Shown here piece by piece: positions 20,619 to 31,975 of a stretch of 50,788 bases of DNA. Location: positions 1,046,194 through 1,096,981 of the forward strand of contig MU001679.1 of the NCBI GenBank assembly GCA_010093515.1, in the 5' to 3' direction. Below the pieces are notes generated by a model. The model saw nothing but the letters and a program-made list of their open reading frames with translations. It did no database searches and was not told where the DNA came from. The DNA is from Lineolata rhizophorae (lineage: Eukaryota > Ascomycota > Dothideomycetes > Lineolatales > Lineolataceae). Each line of letters begins with the position of its first letter. Position 1 is the first letter of the stretch. The position numbers and the translations under genes were made by a program.

Positions 20619-22044
20619 ATGGCGCAAGGACAATATCGTGCTTCTCTCGCTGTATGTGTGTACTACGGTCACCCAAAGTTTCCTTGAAACAGTGCTGGGC
20701 TCCTGAGAATTATGGCGGAATTTTGTATTATTTTGCATGGTTCCCTGCCTGTGATTGGCTCATGGGCGATCTTGGTCTCCTCTAAACGGTCCCCAACCCG
20801 TTTTCGCGCCGTTGCACAGGGTTTATGTCCACGTGCCACGGCTGCGAGGCGGACCCGTGGAACCGTTTCTTGACGGACCTCGGTTCCTTAAAGCTAAATG
20901 AGAGGGGTCCGAACCCTTGGCGAGATGCCCAATACATAGAGCGTGATGCCTGCAGGTTCGTGGTTGTGGCTCCAATGCATTGACGCCGTGATGCACAAAC
21001 ATGGTGAGGAAACTTCCCACTCCGCGACAGCCTCTCGGCCAGTCGGCTCCGCGTCATGTGCCGTCCTCGGGCGTTTAAAAATACATAGGAGTCGCTCCGG
21101 CGCCGACGAACTAGCCGTCGATCATGATAAACGAGCACTCGATAGCCAAGATAGCACTGAAGCCGATGTACGTACGTACATACGGAGTACTGTACATACA
21201 TACCACCAGATTCTACATACGAAGCTAGTTCTTCAGGGCTCGGCGGCGCCACGCAGGAACCGGGCATGAAACACGGCCGGGGCATTGCGTCAGGCGAGGA
21301 CGCGTTCCTGGCGGGTGGTCTGCAGGGCCCGGACGGCCGCCCCGCTGATTCGTCCCGCGGGTCGCCTCTGGTCAGCGAAAACCGGGCCTCCGGGGCCAGG
21401 GACCGAGCCGGACCACGGCGAACCCACCGCACGCTAAGGGGCAGGGCCGCAGGGGATGCCATGGGGCGCGCTCCTTTTTCGAGATCGCCGCCTTCTTGTC
21501 CGGCCCTCTCTCATTGCACAGCCAATTTCCTTTCATTCTACCTACGTTCATTCTGTTTTTCTCTCGTTCGCTTCCAAGATCGCAGGTCGCACGGCCAGAT
21601 CGGCGGCTAGATCTGTCCCTCTTTTCATTGCTTTCCCGCGACAATTCGGATTCCCTGGGTGGCAGGCCCCTCCCCTTCTTCAATCATTGCCCGTCTGTCA
21701 CAATCCTCAACCTTCACATTCCCTTGCTTTTCCCTGCCCTTCCGCCCTGTGAATAGATCGAGGTCGGCCCCGCGGCACCCCGGGATATAATTGTCGACGT
21801 GCTCGACGCTCCCTCCACCGTCAGATCCCCTCTCACCGACCATCCCCGCCCCGCTCGGGAAGCTCGCCCAGGCCAACCACAGGCACATTACCCGCGTCCG
21901 AGCTCCAACAAGCTTCGAGACCGAGTCCAACGCACCGATCCATTCCCACCTCGAGCTCGCCCTCCTTCCCTTAGGACCCTTTAGGCGATCGTGTAACCCG
22001 CCCGCACATAGCGGCGCCCGGTCCCCTCCCTTCGCCCCTTGGCC
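20619..22044. promoter_or_regulatory. Long upstream region and leader of MscS channel gene
   Basis: There is no credible gene in these 1.4 kb. Around 21168-21203 a cluster of GTAC steps (TACGTACGTACATACGGAG) includes the motif TACGGAGTAC, which recurs near 48.9 kb and 49.0 kb. From about 21480 to 21760 the plus strand is CT-rich (TTTCATTCTACCTACG, CATTCTGTTTTTCTC), a common feature of fungal promoters and long 5' leaders. A TATA-like GGATATAATTG lies at 21782-21792. Confidence 0.5.
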
Positions 22045-24940
22045 ATGTCCGGCACGCATAACGGCTTCTCAAGGCAGGGCTTCGAACCCATCCCTTCGCC
22101 GGGCACCATGTCACCCACGAGCAAAGATGCCACCATCAACATACCCCTCGAGCGAGTGGTCAGCCACGGCTCTGCCGGCGGAGCGGGTCGAGTCAGCAGC
22201 ACCGCGCCCATCACCGAGCAACCCCGCGGCGGCGAGGAGGATATGAGGAGCAGCGAGAAGAGCGGCGGCCTGTTCCACCGCACGCGCGGCCGGAGGCGCG
22301 TCCGCCATGCGAACGGATCCGGCCAGCCTGGCGATGCCCTCAACTTGGACGGCGAGGAAAGGTCGCTGAACCGCATGGGTAGGATCTACAACGCCATTCT
22401 CAACTTCAGCATCGTCACCCGCTACTTCATCTACGTGCTGCCCCTAGCGCTGTGCATTGCGGTCCCCATCATCATAGGCGCGACGGTGGCCCAAGATGCT
22501 CGGATTGGGACCGTTCAGATCGTGTGGTTCTTTGTGTGGATTGAAGTCGGTGGGTGCTTCCTTTAACTTTGTTGAACCTGTTGATGTAGGCTGATTAGTT
22601 GCAGTCTGGTTGAGTCTTTGGGTCTCCAAAATCGTCGCTCATTTCCTCCCCATGATTTTCCAATTCCTCATGGGCGTGGTTAGTCCGGGCACGCGAAAAT
22701 ACGCTCTCGTCCTCACTGCCCTCGAGATCCCCCTTTCGTTGGTTGGCTGGGCCGTCACTTCTTTGGCTACATTCGTTCCTTTGATGACCCGAAATCCTGA
22801 TGCCCGAAGGCGCGCTGAGGACGACCCGGCGGCGGATGACACCCTCCCATGGATGGTTATTGTACAGAAGGTCCTCGCAGCGTCTGTAGTTGCATCTCTC
22901 GTCTTCCTGGGCGAGCGATTTATCATCCAGCTGCTCAGCATCAACTATCACCGGAAGCAATTCAACCTCAAGATTAAAGACTCAAAGCGCAACGTCCACT
23001 TGCTCGGCCTCCTGTACGATGCTTCGAGGTCTTTGTTTCCAGCGTACTGCAACGAATTTGCCGAGGAGGACTACATAATTAGCGACGCTATCAACCTCAA
23101 GTTGGGAAGCAAGCCCGGGACGAGCAACGGTAACTCTGGGTCGGCAACGCCGATGCGCCTTTTACAGGACGTGGGACGCTTTGGTGACAAGATCACATCT
23201 GCATTCGGAAACGTTGCCCACGAAATTACTGGAAAGCAGGTGTTCAACCCGAATTCCGCTCATTCCATTGTTGTCGAAGCTCTCGAAAAGAATCGTTCTG
23301 CGGAAGCTCTCGCTAAGCGTCTCTGGATGTCGTTTGTGGTGGAAGGCCGGGAGGCTCTCTACCAGGAGGACATTGTCGAGGTCCTCGGCGAGAATCGCCG
23401 TGAGGACGCCATGGAGTGCTTTGGTGCACTTGATCGAGACGGCAACGGCGATATCAGCCTCGACGAGATGATTCTCACGGTCACGGAGATCGGCCGTGAG
23501 CGCAAGTCGATCGCAACCAGCATGCACGATGTCGACCAGGCAATTGGCGTTCTCGACAACTTGCTATGCGCCATTGCCTTCGTTATCGTCGTCTTCGTCT
23601 TTGTGGCATTTTTGAACAGTAATTTTACGACGACCCTTGCCACCGCTGGTACTGCCCTGCTCTCCATGTCGTTCATATTCGCTGCGACGGCTCAGGAAGT
23701 TCTTGGCTCGTGCATCTTCCTCTTCGTCAAACACCCATATGACATAGGCGATCGTGTGGACATCAGTGGCGAGTTCTTGACTGTTGAGCACATCTCCCTT
23801 CTCTTTACCGAGTTCAAGCGTGTGGCGAACAACAAATCCGTCCAAATCCCGAACATTGTTCTCAACGGGCTTTGGATCGAGAACGTATCCCGCTCGAAGG
23901 CGATGCGCGAGCAACTCACCATCCCTGTCAACTTTGACACCTCATTCGACGACGTCAAGACGCTCAAGGCCGAGATGCAAGCCTTCGTGCTCGACAAGGA
24001 GAACTCGCGCGACTTCTTGCCCGAGATCGAGGTCGAGGTGCTCGGCCTCGGCGACCTCAACAAGCTCGAGCTCGCCGTCGAGATCCGGCACAAGAGCAAC
24101 TGGGCCAACGAGGCCGTGCGCGCCAACCGCCGCTCTAAGTTCATGTGCGCCCTCGTGCTCGCGCTGCGGAAAGTGCCCATCTACGCGCCCGGCGGCGGCA
24201 GCGCCGGCCTCGGCGACCCCGCAAACCCGTCCTACTCCGTCGCCATCTCTCACGAGGAGGCCGAGCGCAACAAGGCCAGCTTCGCTGACGACAAGGACGC
24301 CAAGCGGCTCTTCCCGCAGAACAAGCCGGCCTCGCCCGCCGGCGAATGCGAAGGCAGCGCCGAGTCTCGCGCCATCGAGTCGCTCACCCAGCGCCCGCCG
24401 GCCATGGACCCGGCCCGCGACGATTGGGGCCCCCGCGACGATGACACCACCGCCCACCGCGCCTCGCTCAGCAGCCCGGGCTTGCCGCCGGGCCACGGCG
24501 GCGCCGACTCCGGGGCCGCGACGACGACGGCGTCGGAGCGGCGCTCCGTCGACGAGATGCGCGGCATGCTGCGCCGACAGAGCACGCGGGGCAAGCGGCG
24601 ACCTGGCAGCGACATCGAGGGCGCATCGTCGGCGTCTGGCCCACACGGCCCGGGCGTCGGCGGTGGTGATGGCGCGGGCGCAGGCGCGCAGTCCCTGGGC
24701 GGCGCCTATCCGGGCGTCCCGACCATCGTGGAACCCGCGCCGCCGCCGTCGTACTCGGCGCGCGCCCAGCAAGGTGGCCAGCAGGGCTCCCGGAGCCCGC
24801 CCCGCGGCAACGCGTTTGCGGAGCAGGCGCTGAGGTATCAGGCGCCTGCGCCGACGCCGCCGCCGCGGGGAGCGCCGCCGCAGGGGCCGCCGCCGCCGAC
24901 GCCGCCGGAGAGGAGGAGGCCGCCTTATGGCGGCGCCTGA
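22045..24940 (+). CDS. MscS-like mechanosensitive channel with EF hand
   Basis: Exons 22045-22549 and 22605-24940 (55-bp intron, GTGGGT...TGCAG) give 946 residues. The cytosolic N-terminus (1-110) is basic and polar. Membrane segments follow (FIYVLPLALCIAVPIIIGAT at about 133-152, then IFQFLMGVVSPG and ALEIPLSLVGWAVTSLATFV). A canonical EF-hand loop, DRDGNGDISLDE, lies at about 445-456, before further helices and the MscS pore/beta domain (ATAGTALLSMSFIF, then HPYDIGDRVDI) at about 500-690. This is the layout of fungal Msy1/Msy2-type channels of the ER or cortical membranes, which adjust calcium and volume on hypo-osmotic shock. The last 240 residues are a GC-rich, Pro/Gly/Ala/Arg low-complexity tail (PPPRGAPPQGPPPPTPP). 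Strong GC3 in the second half produces long shadow frames on both strands. Confidence 0.93.
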
Positions 24941-26046
24941 GGAGGGTGCGCTCTTGGATTTTGTCTGGTGTTTAGATTGCGTACGTGTCAGGGGTGGATC
25001 GGAGATTTCCGTGCGGAGGTGTACGTAGGGCGTCAGAGAATGTGCTTCGGATAATGGAAGGTGCTGCTCTCAATTTACCATATAGAAAAGGGACCATCGC
25101 GACCCGCAAGCTGTGGGGCGTTCCAATAGCGTCGGGCCGGGGCCGCGGTGGACGAGATACGCGCGGACGGATAATGTCTCTTGTTTGGTCGTTCCGTCGG
25201 CGTACTTAGGCTCATAGTTTATGGTCGGGACCGCGTATTGGCGTCAAGATGGAGAGAAAATGTCAAAACTTCCTAGACTGGATCATATCTTTCAACAGAA
25301 GTTGATCTCGACGTGGAGATTATGTTTTAAGTGTTGGTTTTTGAGTTGTAGGTGCACCCAATCTTATGATGACCTAGAAGCGATCCGAGCCTTCAATTTC
25401 GTGAGCGTCGTTGACAATGTCAAGATCTATTTTCGATTTAGGTAGGTTGGTACGAGGTGATGGGTAGGCGACCTCAAATACGGAACCTTTGATGGTCTCG
25501 AACATCAACACCGTAAAAGTTGCGGCCATCCGCCGTTACATTCGGAAGTCAATTTTCAAAAATACCTACGTAAGGTTTCCTTCAAGAGTAAAATTCAAGA
25601 AGGCAAAAGAAAAGCTCAACAGCTAGAAAAGTCACCCCGTGAATAGAAACAATGAAACCCGCCCGGCAAGATATCCTACAAAACTCAACAGCCCTTATGG
25701 GCAGTAGTTTGAGAAGTAATGTAAAACAAGAGGTATCGTAAGGGAAACTGCCCACCGTGGCGTTCTAAAAGGAATCTATCTAAACCCATCCTTGGCTCCG
25801 ATTTTCACCCTCACTTCCCCTCGACTTCGCCTTGACAAAAAGACCACAAAATCAATCGCCTGTGCTCCTCCGTAATGATGACCATTTCACTCACCACTCA
25901 ATCCGATTTCTTCCCGTATCCAACTACGTGACCGCGCCGCAGCGATGTATCCGTAGACCCAAAAAGAGAATACTGGCCTTACACAAACTTCCATGCTCCA
26001 ATCCCCTCCTTCCCCATGCATATCACGCAGCCAACCCTGCCCCAAA
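24941..26046. other. Convergent intergenic region, no gene seen
   Basis: The 1.1 kb separate the MscS-like gene from the convergent proline-rich gene. The stretch turns AT-rich at 25.2-25.8 kb and presumably carries both 3' UTRs. Short frames on both strands lack protein character. Confidence 0.5.
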
Positions 26047-28106
26047 CTACTCCGTGACCCTCCTAATCCACAGCGTTGTCGGCTGCGCACACTCCTCCTG
26101 CTCCTTGCGCTTATACGCCCTATGCAGCTTCAACCCGACTTCATGTTCTAGCTGCGTCAGCTCCGCCAACTCCTCCTCGAGCGCCCTCGCCGTGCGCTCC
26201 GCCTCGCGCCTCGCGGCCAGGTCCTGCTGCAGCGGGTTCCTCGGCCGGCCCAGGTCGCGCAGCAGCCGCCGGACGTTGTTGCGCTGCAGCTCGACGCTGT
26301 CGAGCTGGGCCTGCAGCGACGTGATGCGGTCCTGGGACTCGAGCTCGGGCGGGGACAGCGGCAGGGCCTTGCCTTCCTTGCCGCCCAGGGTGCTGGCCGG
26401 CTTGGTCGTCGAAGGCCGCGTCGTCGCCATGCTGGCGGCGCGGCGCGGCGGCTCCGAGGCCCGCGGCGTTGAGGGGCTCGACCCGACAGGCTTGCGCGAC
26501 GGTAGCCCTTGGAAGGGTATCACTTCCGACGGCGTGTGCACGTCGGAGACCACGCGGCTGGGTACCGGGCGCCGCCGGTTAAGGATGGTGTCGTCGGGTG
26601 GAGGCGTATGGCGCGTTGGTAGGCCTTGAGCTGCCGTAGCCGCTGTAGAAACGGCTGGCATCGCCGGAAGCGGGGGCGGAGGGCTCGGAGGTGGGCTGTC
26701 GTGGTCGGCGGCACTCGTCGCGTAAGTCGTCCAGCTAAACCGACTCGCGGGCTCGTTGACTTGAGGCGCGTTCACCGTGTCAATGCTCTTGCGAGGTATC
26801 GTTTTAGGTTTCGGTGCGCTGTTCTCGGTTGGGTTGGAAGGCGAGCCATCGGACGGCGCTACAGCCGGTCTAGGCCCACGGGGCGTAAGGGGACTGGGCG
26901 TAAGGGGACTAGGATAGGGCTTTGGAGCGTTTGGTGACGCCGGCGACGAAATTATTCGCGGCGGACTATTCCGGCCCACCTTCAAGGGAACGACGGGTTT
27001 AATCGACTGGTCTTCATTTGAAGTGTTCTTGCTGTGTGTGGGCGATTTTACCGCCCCCGACGGAAGAGGCACTGGCCGCCGGGACGTGGCTTTGATAGTG
27101 GTGGTGTCAGGGATTTGTTTTCGTCCATCGCGGATTGGGGAAACGAGCGGTCCGCGGTTGGGCTTAGGCTCGTCGCGGACGGGATCGACAATGGTCTGAC
27201 GGCCACTTGCGCCTCTCCAGGGTTCGCGAGTTGGCTGTGTTTCGGGAGGCGGGGACGTGCTGTTGAAGCGAGGGGCACGTGAAGCGACCGGAATGCTTCT
27301 TAGCTTTGAGGAATCCGGCTGTCCCTCAGGATCGCGACGGCGCAAAACGCTATGATACGGGTGATAATTCGGGTCGCCGACTTTTACCTGAGCAGGCCTG
27401 CCGTCGGCACTCGTCGTTGGCTCACCAGAATATGCGTCCCAACGGATGCCACCATCCGGGCCGGTACCTGGAACAAGGGGCCTAGAACGTGGCGTCGTAC
27501 GGTTGCTTGATGCTGGGCGCACGGGATTCGGAGGGATTTGGGGAGCGCGAAGCGTAGGGAACGATGGCTCTTTTCGAGGCTGAGGAGGTAGTTCAGGAGC
27601 TTCGTCGATTGGAGAAACGTCAGGGCTGTGGTGGCTTGAATCGCTCGACCTCCGCGGCCGCGGCATCATCACAGGAGAGGTCGGAGGAGATATCTCAGGC
27701 TGCTGGGGCGAGTCTTGATATGGTTGCTTCGGATCCCATCCGTAATGAGTAGGTGGGGTGGGCTGGGAGTAAACAGAAGATGCTGTAGGGGCGTCGGAAC
27801 GGCGGTTGACCGCCGAATACGAGTCAGGAGGCGCTAGCGAGCGACTGCAAAAATTAGTAAAACCTAAAACCTTGAACCAAAATATTCTCAAATCACTCAC
27901 AACGGCAGCGAAAGCTGTTCGCTCGTAGTGGTGTCGACAACAGGATGGCTCCGCAATGGCTGCTTTGGACTTGCAGGGCCGTCGTGCACAGCTGATATGT
28001 GCGGTGTTGACTCTAGGGTCTTCTCGTCATAGGTTGTTTCTATGAGCACAGGGTTTCCGATTTGGTTCTCCTTGCCCCTTTGGCCTCGCGGAATGCGTTT
28101 CCACAT
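26047..28106 (-). CDS. Proline-rich protein with C-terminal coiled coil
   Basis: Exons 28106-27901 and 27844-26047 (56-bp intron, GTGAGT...TGCAG) give 667 residues. Splicing joins TTTSEQLSLPF to RSLAPPDSYSAVN. I do not recognise a named family. The first 20 residues (MWKRIPRGQRGKENQIGNP) look conserved and basic. Residues 70-540 are disordered, rich in Pro, Ser, Arg and Thr with many SP/TP dipeptides and PPPSPPPPLP, a likely substrate for proline-directed kinases and a binder of SH3 or WW domains (inferred). The C-terminus from about 565 is a long coiled coil (DRITSLQAQLDSVELQRNNV; REAERTARALEEELAEL). This layout suits a cytoskeletal or polarity scaffold, but that is speculation. Low-complexity coding gives shadow frames on the plus strand. 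Confidence 0.72.
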
Positions 28107-28387
28107 TGTGGCTCACGGAACAATGGTTCCCGAAACTCCTGAAAGTCGTTAGCGTCCAAAACTCCGCGCAAGCTATGAAAATTTGAAATGATAACGAACT
28201 AGGAGAGGGAAAAAAGGTATTTAGAAAAGAAGAAAGCATATATGAGAAACTCAAACAGGATGTGCAAAATAATCAAATCTCGAAACGGTCCAGTATGGGT
28301 GCCGCTAATATCGTGGAGTTTCCACGCCAGGAGTGGCACACACCGGCGTAAGCAAGGATGCCTACCATGTTGGCCCAAATGTAGTGG

Positions 28388-29049
28388 TCAGAATATTGTG
28401 ACTGTCAGATCTTGGAACATAGGGAAGTCTCCTGGAAGTGGATAGCATATCCAAATCAACTTGGGATAACCCAACAGAATTTGCTCCATATTTCCGCAAG
28501 GTTCTTCGATTCGTAGTCGGTAGATGCTTTTTAGTCGGCTGTTCACTTCCATTTTTTCAATTCTTTTTTGCCGTATAGTAATGACCAGTCCTGTCCATGG
28601 CAAAAGGAGACCGTCCATCAAGATGTGGGAACGTAGTTGTAGAATTGACGGACGTAAGGCTAATTCGTCGAAAGGCAATTCCGTAGCAATAGGGTCGAAA
28701 AATATGGGAGGCGGTATGGTAAGAGCCACTGATATTGCTGAAGTATGGTTGTGCGTGTTACAGGATATGCTGCCTTGATATGGAGACAAACCGGTTGTGG
28801 TTCTCCAGAGTACCTCACAACCGGAACCAATATAGGCCCAGTGGCGCCAGCAAAACCAGCGGCACCGGGAACAAAAGTGACGTTTTCGTTGAAGTCAACC
28901 CAGAGCCGCCGCACGTGGATAACGGCGTTGATCCAGAGAGTAAAAATGGCCAGAAACGTGCTAGGAACGATCTGGTCGATAAAACCGGTGAACCATCCAC
29001 GTCCATGTCTACGCTAAGTGCCACAGTAGGAGATGGCCAGAGAAAACAT
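28388..29049 (-). pseudogene. Possible small membrane protein gene with in-frame stop
   Basis: Reading down from an ATG at 29049, the frame starts MFSLAISYCGT, meets a TAG at codon 12, then stays open as RRHGRGWFTGFIDQIVPSTF and LAIFTLWINAVIHVRRLWVD to 28814. A 44-bp intron (28770-28813, GTACTC...GGCAG) restores frame into an exon that runs to 28388 with PSILQLRSHILMDGLLLPW. Codon choice in these frames looks coding, and two or three hydrophobic segments are present. Either the TAG is a nonsense change (TGG to TAG would do), or it lies in an unrecognised 45-bp intron (29014-29058, GTGTAC...CTTAG) with the true start further upstream. I do not recognise the family. Low confidence. Confidence 0.35.
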
Positions 29050-30894
29050 TGGGTACACAAGAGCACGCAGAAGAAGGCCGATTGACTTTGATTTGGTCTG
29101 GGGAGTCGACGTTTGTATGCCGTGGCGCGGGTTGGCGAGATAGTGTAGACTGAGATGGCCAACAGTTGTCGTGATCGAGGTCCCTTCCGAGAAGGCAATG
29201 GAGGAGACAGTTTCCGGTACCGGCGAAGGGGATAGGCACAGACTGACGAAGAAGGCTTTGGGAATAACCAAAATATGAAGGAAAAGAAAGCAAGTCGCGA
29301 TTGAACGCAGCCAGTGTTAAAGAAAAGCGCGGGATGGCGAGCCTACCTTGAGTGAAATTAGGAACTGAACAGCTTGTCGAAAGAAGGCTTGGCGACTGAA
29401 TAGACGCAGCTGGAGGAACACGCCCAGTCCGTGGGGAAGGAAACAGAGAAGGCGGAGGAGGAAAGAACGAGTGACAAATATCTAGGCCAAGGGGTTTCTC
29501 CACGACTCCGAAGGTGCAGCCAAAGCACGCAGCCCCACGGTGCTATCTTCAGCGAAGGAACGTCGATCAATGGAGATGACGACCGACTCGGAAGGACAGA
29601 AGACGCGGGTAGACCTTATAATCTCGTCAGGCGCGGCTTAGTAGACAAAAGGGGCCAAAGCGCCTGCAGCCGCACCGGGCTCGCAGCGGGAATGGACTCG
29701 ACGCCCTTGGCTCAGGCTCGACCGTTCGACCAAAAAGGACCGGCGGAACGCGGAGCAGCAGCAGCAGCAGCTGAAGGGGGTTCTGCTTTGGTCTGCCAGC
29801 GCAGCGCACAACTGCCCGCTCTCCTGCTCTCGGCGGCGCACTACCCACCGCGTCGTCTGCCTTCTTGCCGTGGAGGGCGAGCCGTGAGCCAATCAAGGGC
29901 AGCCGACACCGAGGCTCTGGCGGGGGGCTCGAAGCCGCGCTCTGTTTCAGGACGACAATTCCAGACCTTCCCGCGCCATTCACTGGCTGGGAGCCGAGCA
30001 AAGGGGGCACAAAAATGCCTTGCTTCGGGGAGCTGGGCTTCTCACCTGTTCAACGCTGGGCCGATTACCGCGGTCGCCTGCAGCTCCTCTCTGCACCGCG
30101 ACAGAAATGCCTGCTCCTTGGGGTTCTCTGCAATTCCGGAAAATGTCTGTTCGCCGTCAAGCACTGGGTTTCGCGGGCTTTAGCATCAATGCAGGCAGCG
30201 GCCCTTCTGACTTCTCTGGCTTGGAACTCTGATGCTCTGCGCCGGGGGCTTGCAGCGGGTCGCAGGGGGCGCGCGATTATCTTCGGGTTCGCGTGGCGTC
30301 CACGCAAGGCTGTGGCGTGCGCCCGGACCCTGAAACGACAGCACCGGGCGGAAGATTTGGCGCGAGCGGGATGTTCATGCGCCGATCAAAATACACAGCG
30401 AAGGCGGGAACGGCTGTCGAGTGTTCGGGGTTTATTTTTATACCTGTACGGGTAGGGAGGTTGGCGAATCCGAGCGGTGGAAGTTCGTGTTGACCACGTC
30501 AACAAAAGAGTACTGGCCACAAATGTGAACACTGAAGCCTGGCATACGGCGCCGCAGCGGCGGTGCACAAGTGTGGCGCATCCCCCAGACCCCTTGCGGC
30601 GCATCCGCAGCTCGCCTCCGTTGGCCACCCCGCCGTAAGCGTCATGAACCGGGAGTTCCACCGGCACCTCCGCTACAACTTCGGCATTCAACCGCAGTTT
30701 CCCAAATAGACCATAGACAATGGCAGATAGTGAGTTTCTTGGCGCCCCATCTTTCTCCAGTTCTGGAAGCTTGAAGAGCTTACCAATGCGCAGCGGCAAC
30801 GGGGGCGCCCCCAGCGGCCGAGGCGTAAGTACCGCCCCGCGAATGCCCTCACTTCCAGTCTTTGCCTCGGCTTACGCCGAACAGCGCGCCGCTC
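29050..30894. other. Intergenic, GC-rich, no gene seen
   Basis: These 1.8 kb contain long open frames on both strands (for example 29431-30183 plus) that look like GC-driven noise: no conserved motif, high Arg/Ala/Ser, many Cys. A (CAG)n run lies at 29754-29771. Upstream leader sequence of the small minus gene may include an intron (GTAGGC near 29345 to GTCAG near 29247). The last 170 bp form the promoter of the Dap1 gene. An ATG at 30720 could open a short upstream exon of Dap1, but I found no splice pair that keeps frame. Confidence 0.45.
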
Positions 30895-31362
30895 ATGACA
30901 CCCATCAACATCATTCTCCTGTCGCTTCTGGTCTTCATGGCCTACCTTAGGCTGCGGCCCAAAGCGCCGAACACGCTTCCGAAGGCGCCGCCGCCGACCG
31001 TTTTCAAGACCTTCACGCCGCCCACGCTTCTCCCTTACAATGGCACCAACGGCATGCCGGTGTATTTCGCCGTGCGAGGGCGTGTTTTCGACGTGTCGTC
31101 TGGGCGCAACTTCTACGGCCCTGGTGGGCCATACTCTAACTTTGCCGGCCGCGATGCGAGCCGAGGCCTGGCATGCGGTTCTTTTGACGAGTCGATGCTC
31201 ACCAAGAATCTTGAGGGACCGCTAGATACCATGAGCGATCTTGGCCCGGAAGAGATGGAGTCCCTGAGAGGCTGGGAGGAGCGGTTCGAGGAGAAATATC
31301 TTGTCGTCGGCAGGTTGGTGCCTGTGGATAGTCCCGAAGCCAAAGAAGCCGGCCTTAGTTAA
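30895..31362 (+). CDS. dap1: Dap1, cytochrome b5-like haem protein (MAPR)
   Basis: A single-exon frame of 155 residues, close to yeast Dap1 (152). An N-terminal membrane anchor (INIILLSLLVFMAYLRLR, about 4-21) is followed by a Pro-rich linker and a cytochrome b5-like domain with FTPPTLLPYNGTNGMPVYFA, VRGRVFDVSSGRNFYGPGGP, YSNFAGRDASRGLACGSFD and a C-terminal YLVVGRLV. This is the membrane-associated progesterone receptor family, which binds haem through a tyrosine and supports the P450 Erg11 (CYP51) in ergosterol synthesis in the ER. The start at 30895 is the first ATG in frame; the frame is open further upstream, so an extra N-terminal exon, as in some relatives, remains possible. It is convergent with Tma7, 236 bp away. 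Confidence 0.88.
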   Translation: MTPINIILLSLLVFMAYLRLRPKAPNTLPKAPPPTVFKTFTPPTLLPYNGTNGMPVYFAVRGRVFDVSSGRNFYGPGGPYSNFAGRDASRGLACGSFDESMLTKNLEGPLDTMSDLGPEEMESLRGWEERFEEKYLVVGRLVPVDSPEAKEAGLS

Positions 31363-31598
31363 ATGAAGGGCAGAGTGGGGACGTTATGACTACGCGCTCA
31401 TACCTCGGGTGGCCTCTAAGAATTGGACGAACGGGAAAGACCCCAAAAATTACTGCCTATAGGACTTGAGACATCTTACAACATGTGTAGGAAAAGGCAG
31501 AAATAGAATTAATCGGATGTCGCTACCTCTGCTCCACAGCCGCACGCTATGCTAAGATATCCCCAAACGCCCTGCCCCGCCTATCGTCCGGCAACGAT

Positions 31599-31975
31599 CT
31601 ACTTCTTCCCACTCTTCTTGATGCCCTGCTTGCCGGAATTCAGCGGTCCCTTGCCGGAGGCCTTCGCAGCCATCTCCTCACGAGCCTTCTTGTCTAAAGA
31701 GTTTTTCGCACATTTCGTAAGCAATTGTTTTAGTCGACCTGGGACGTCAGCATATTTACCAGCCTGTTGCTTCTTCTTGAACTCGAGCTCGTCCTCGTCC
31801 ATATCTTTTTGCTGCTTGCGCGGCTTCTTGTTGTGGATCGGGTTGGTCCCGGCTGCGGACGGAGAAAGGTTTCGGGTCAGCATCACGCTTCAATAGGCTG
31901 AGCGAGCGGCGACTGATAGCCGAGACGTTAACGGCATCACGTCTTGCATTCCTTACTTCCTTGGCCAGAAGGCAT
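31599..31975 (-). CDS. tma7: Translation machinery-associated protein Tma7
   Basis: Three exons, 31975-31957 (only 19 nt), 31852-31760 and 31693-31599, give 68 residues. Introns are 104 bp (GTAAGG...CGCAG) and 66 bp (GTAAAT...TTTAG). The protein starts MPSGQGTGTN, has the lysine-rich KKPRKQQKDMDEDELEFKKK and ends KGPLNSGKQGIKKSGKK, the hallmark of Tma7/CCDC72 (64 aa in yeast). Tma7 co-purifies with ribosomes and affects translation; its exact role is unclear. The gene is tiny, strongly basic and split so that an ORF finder sees only a wrong, longer frame. It is divergent from Prp4 with about 930 bp between. Confidence 0.9.

Noticed and set aside
23784-24833. 349-codon plus and 276-codon minus frames inside the MscS-like gene
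   Set aside because: Shadows of a strongly GC3-biased coding exon.
29431-30183. 250-codon plus frame between the small minus gene and Dap1
   Set aside because: Composition follows local GC and a CAG run; no motif and no conserved-looking core.
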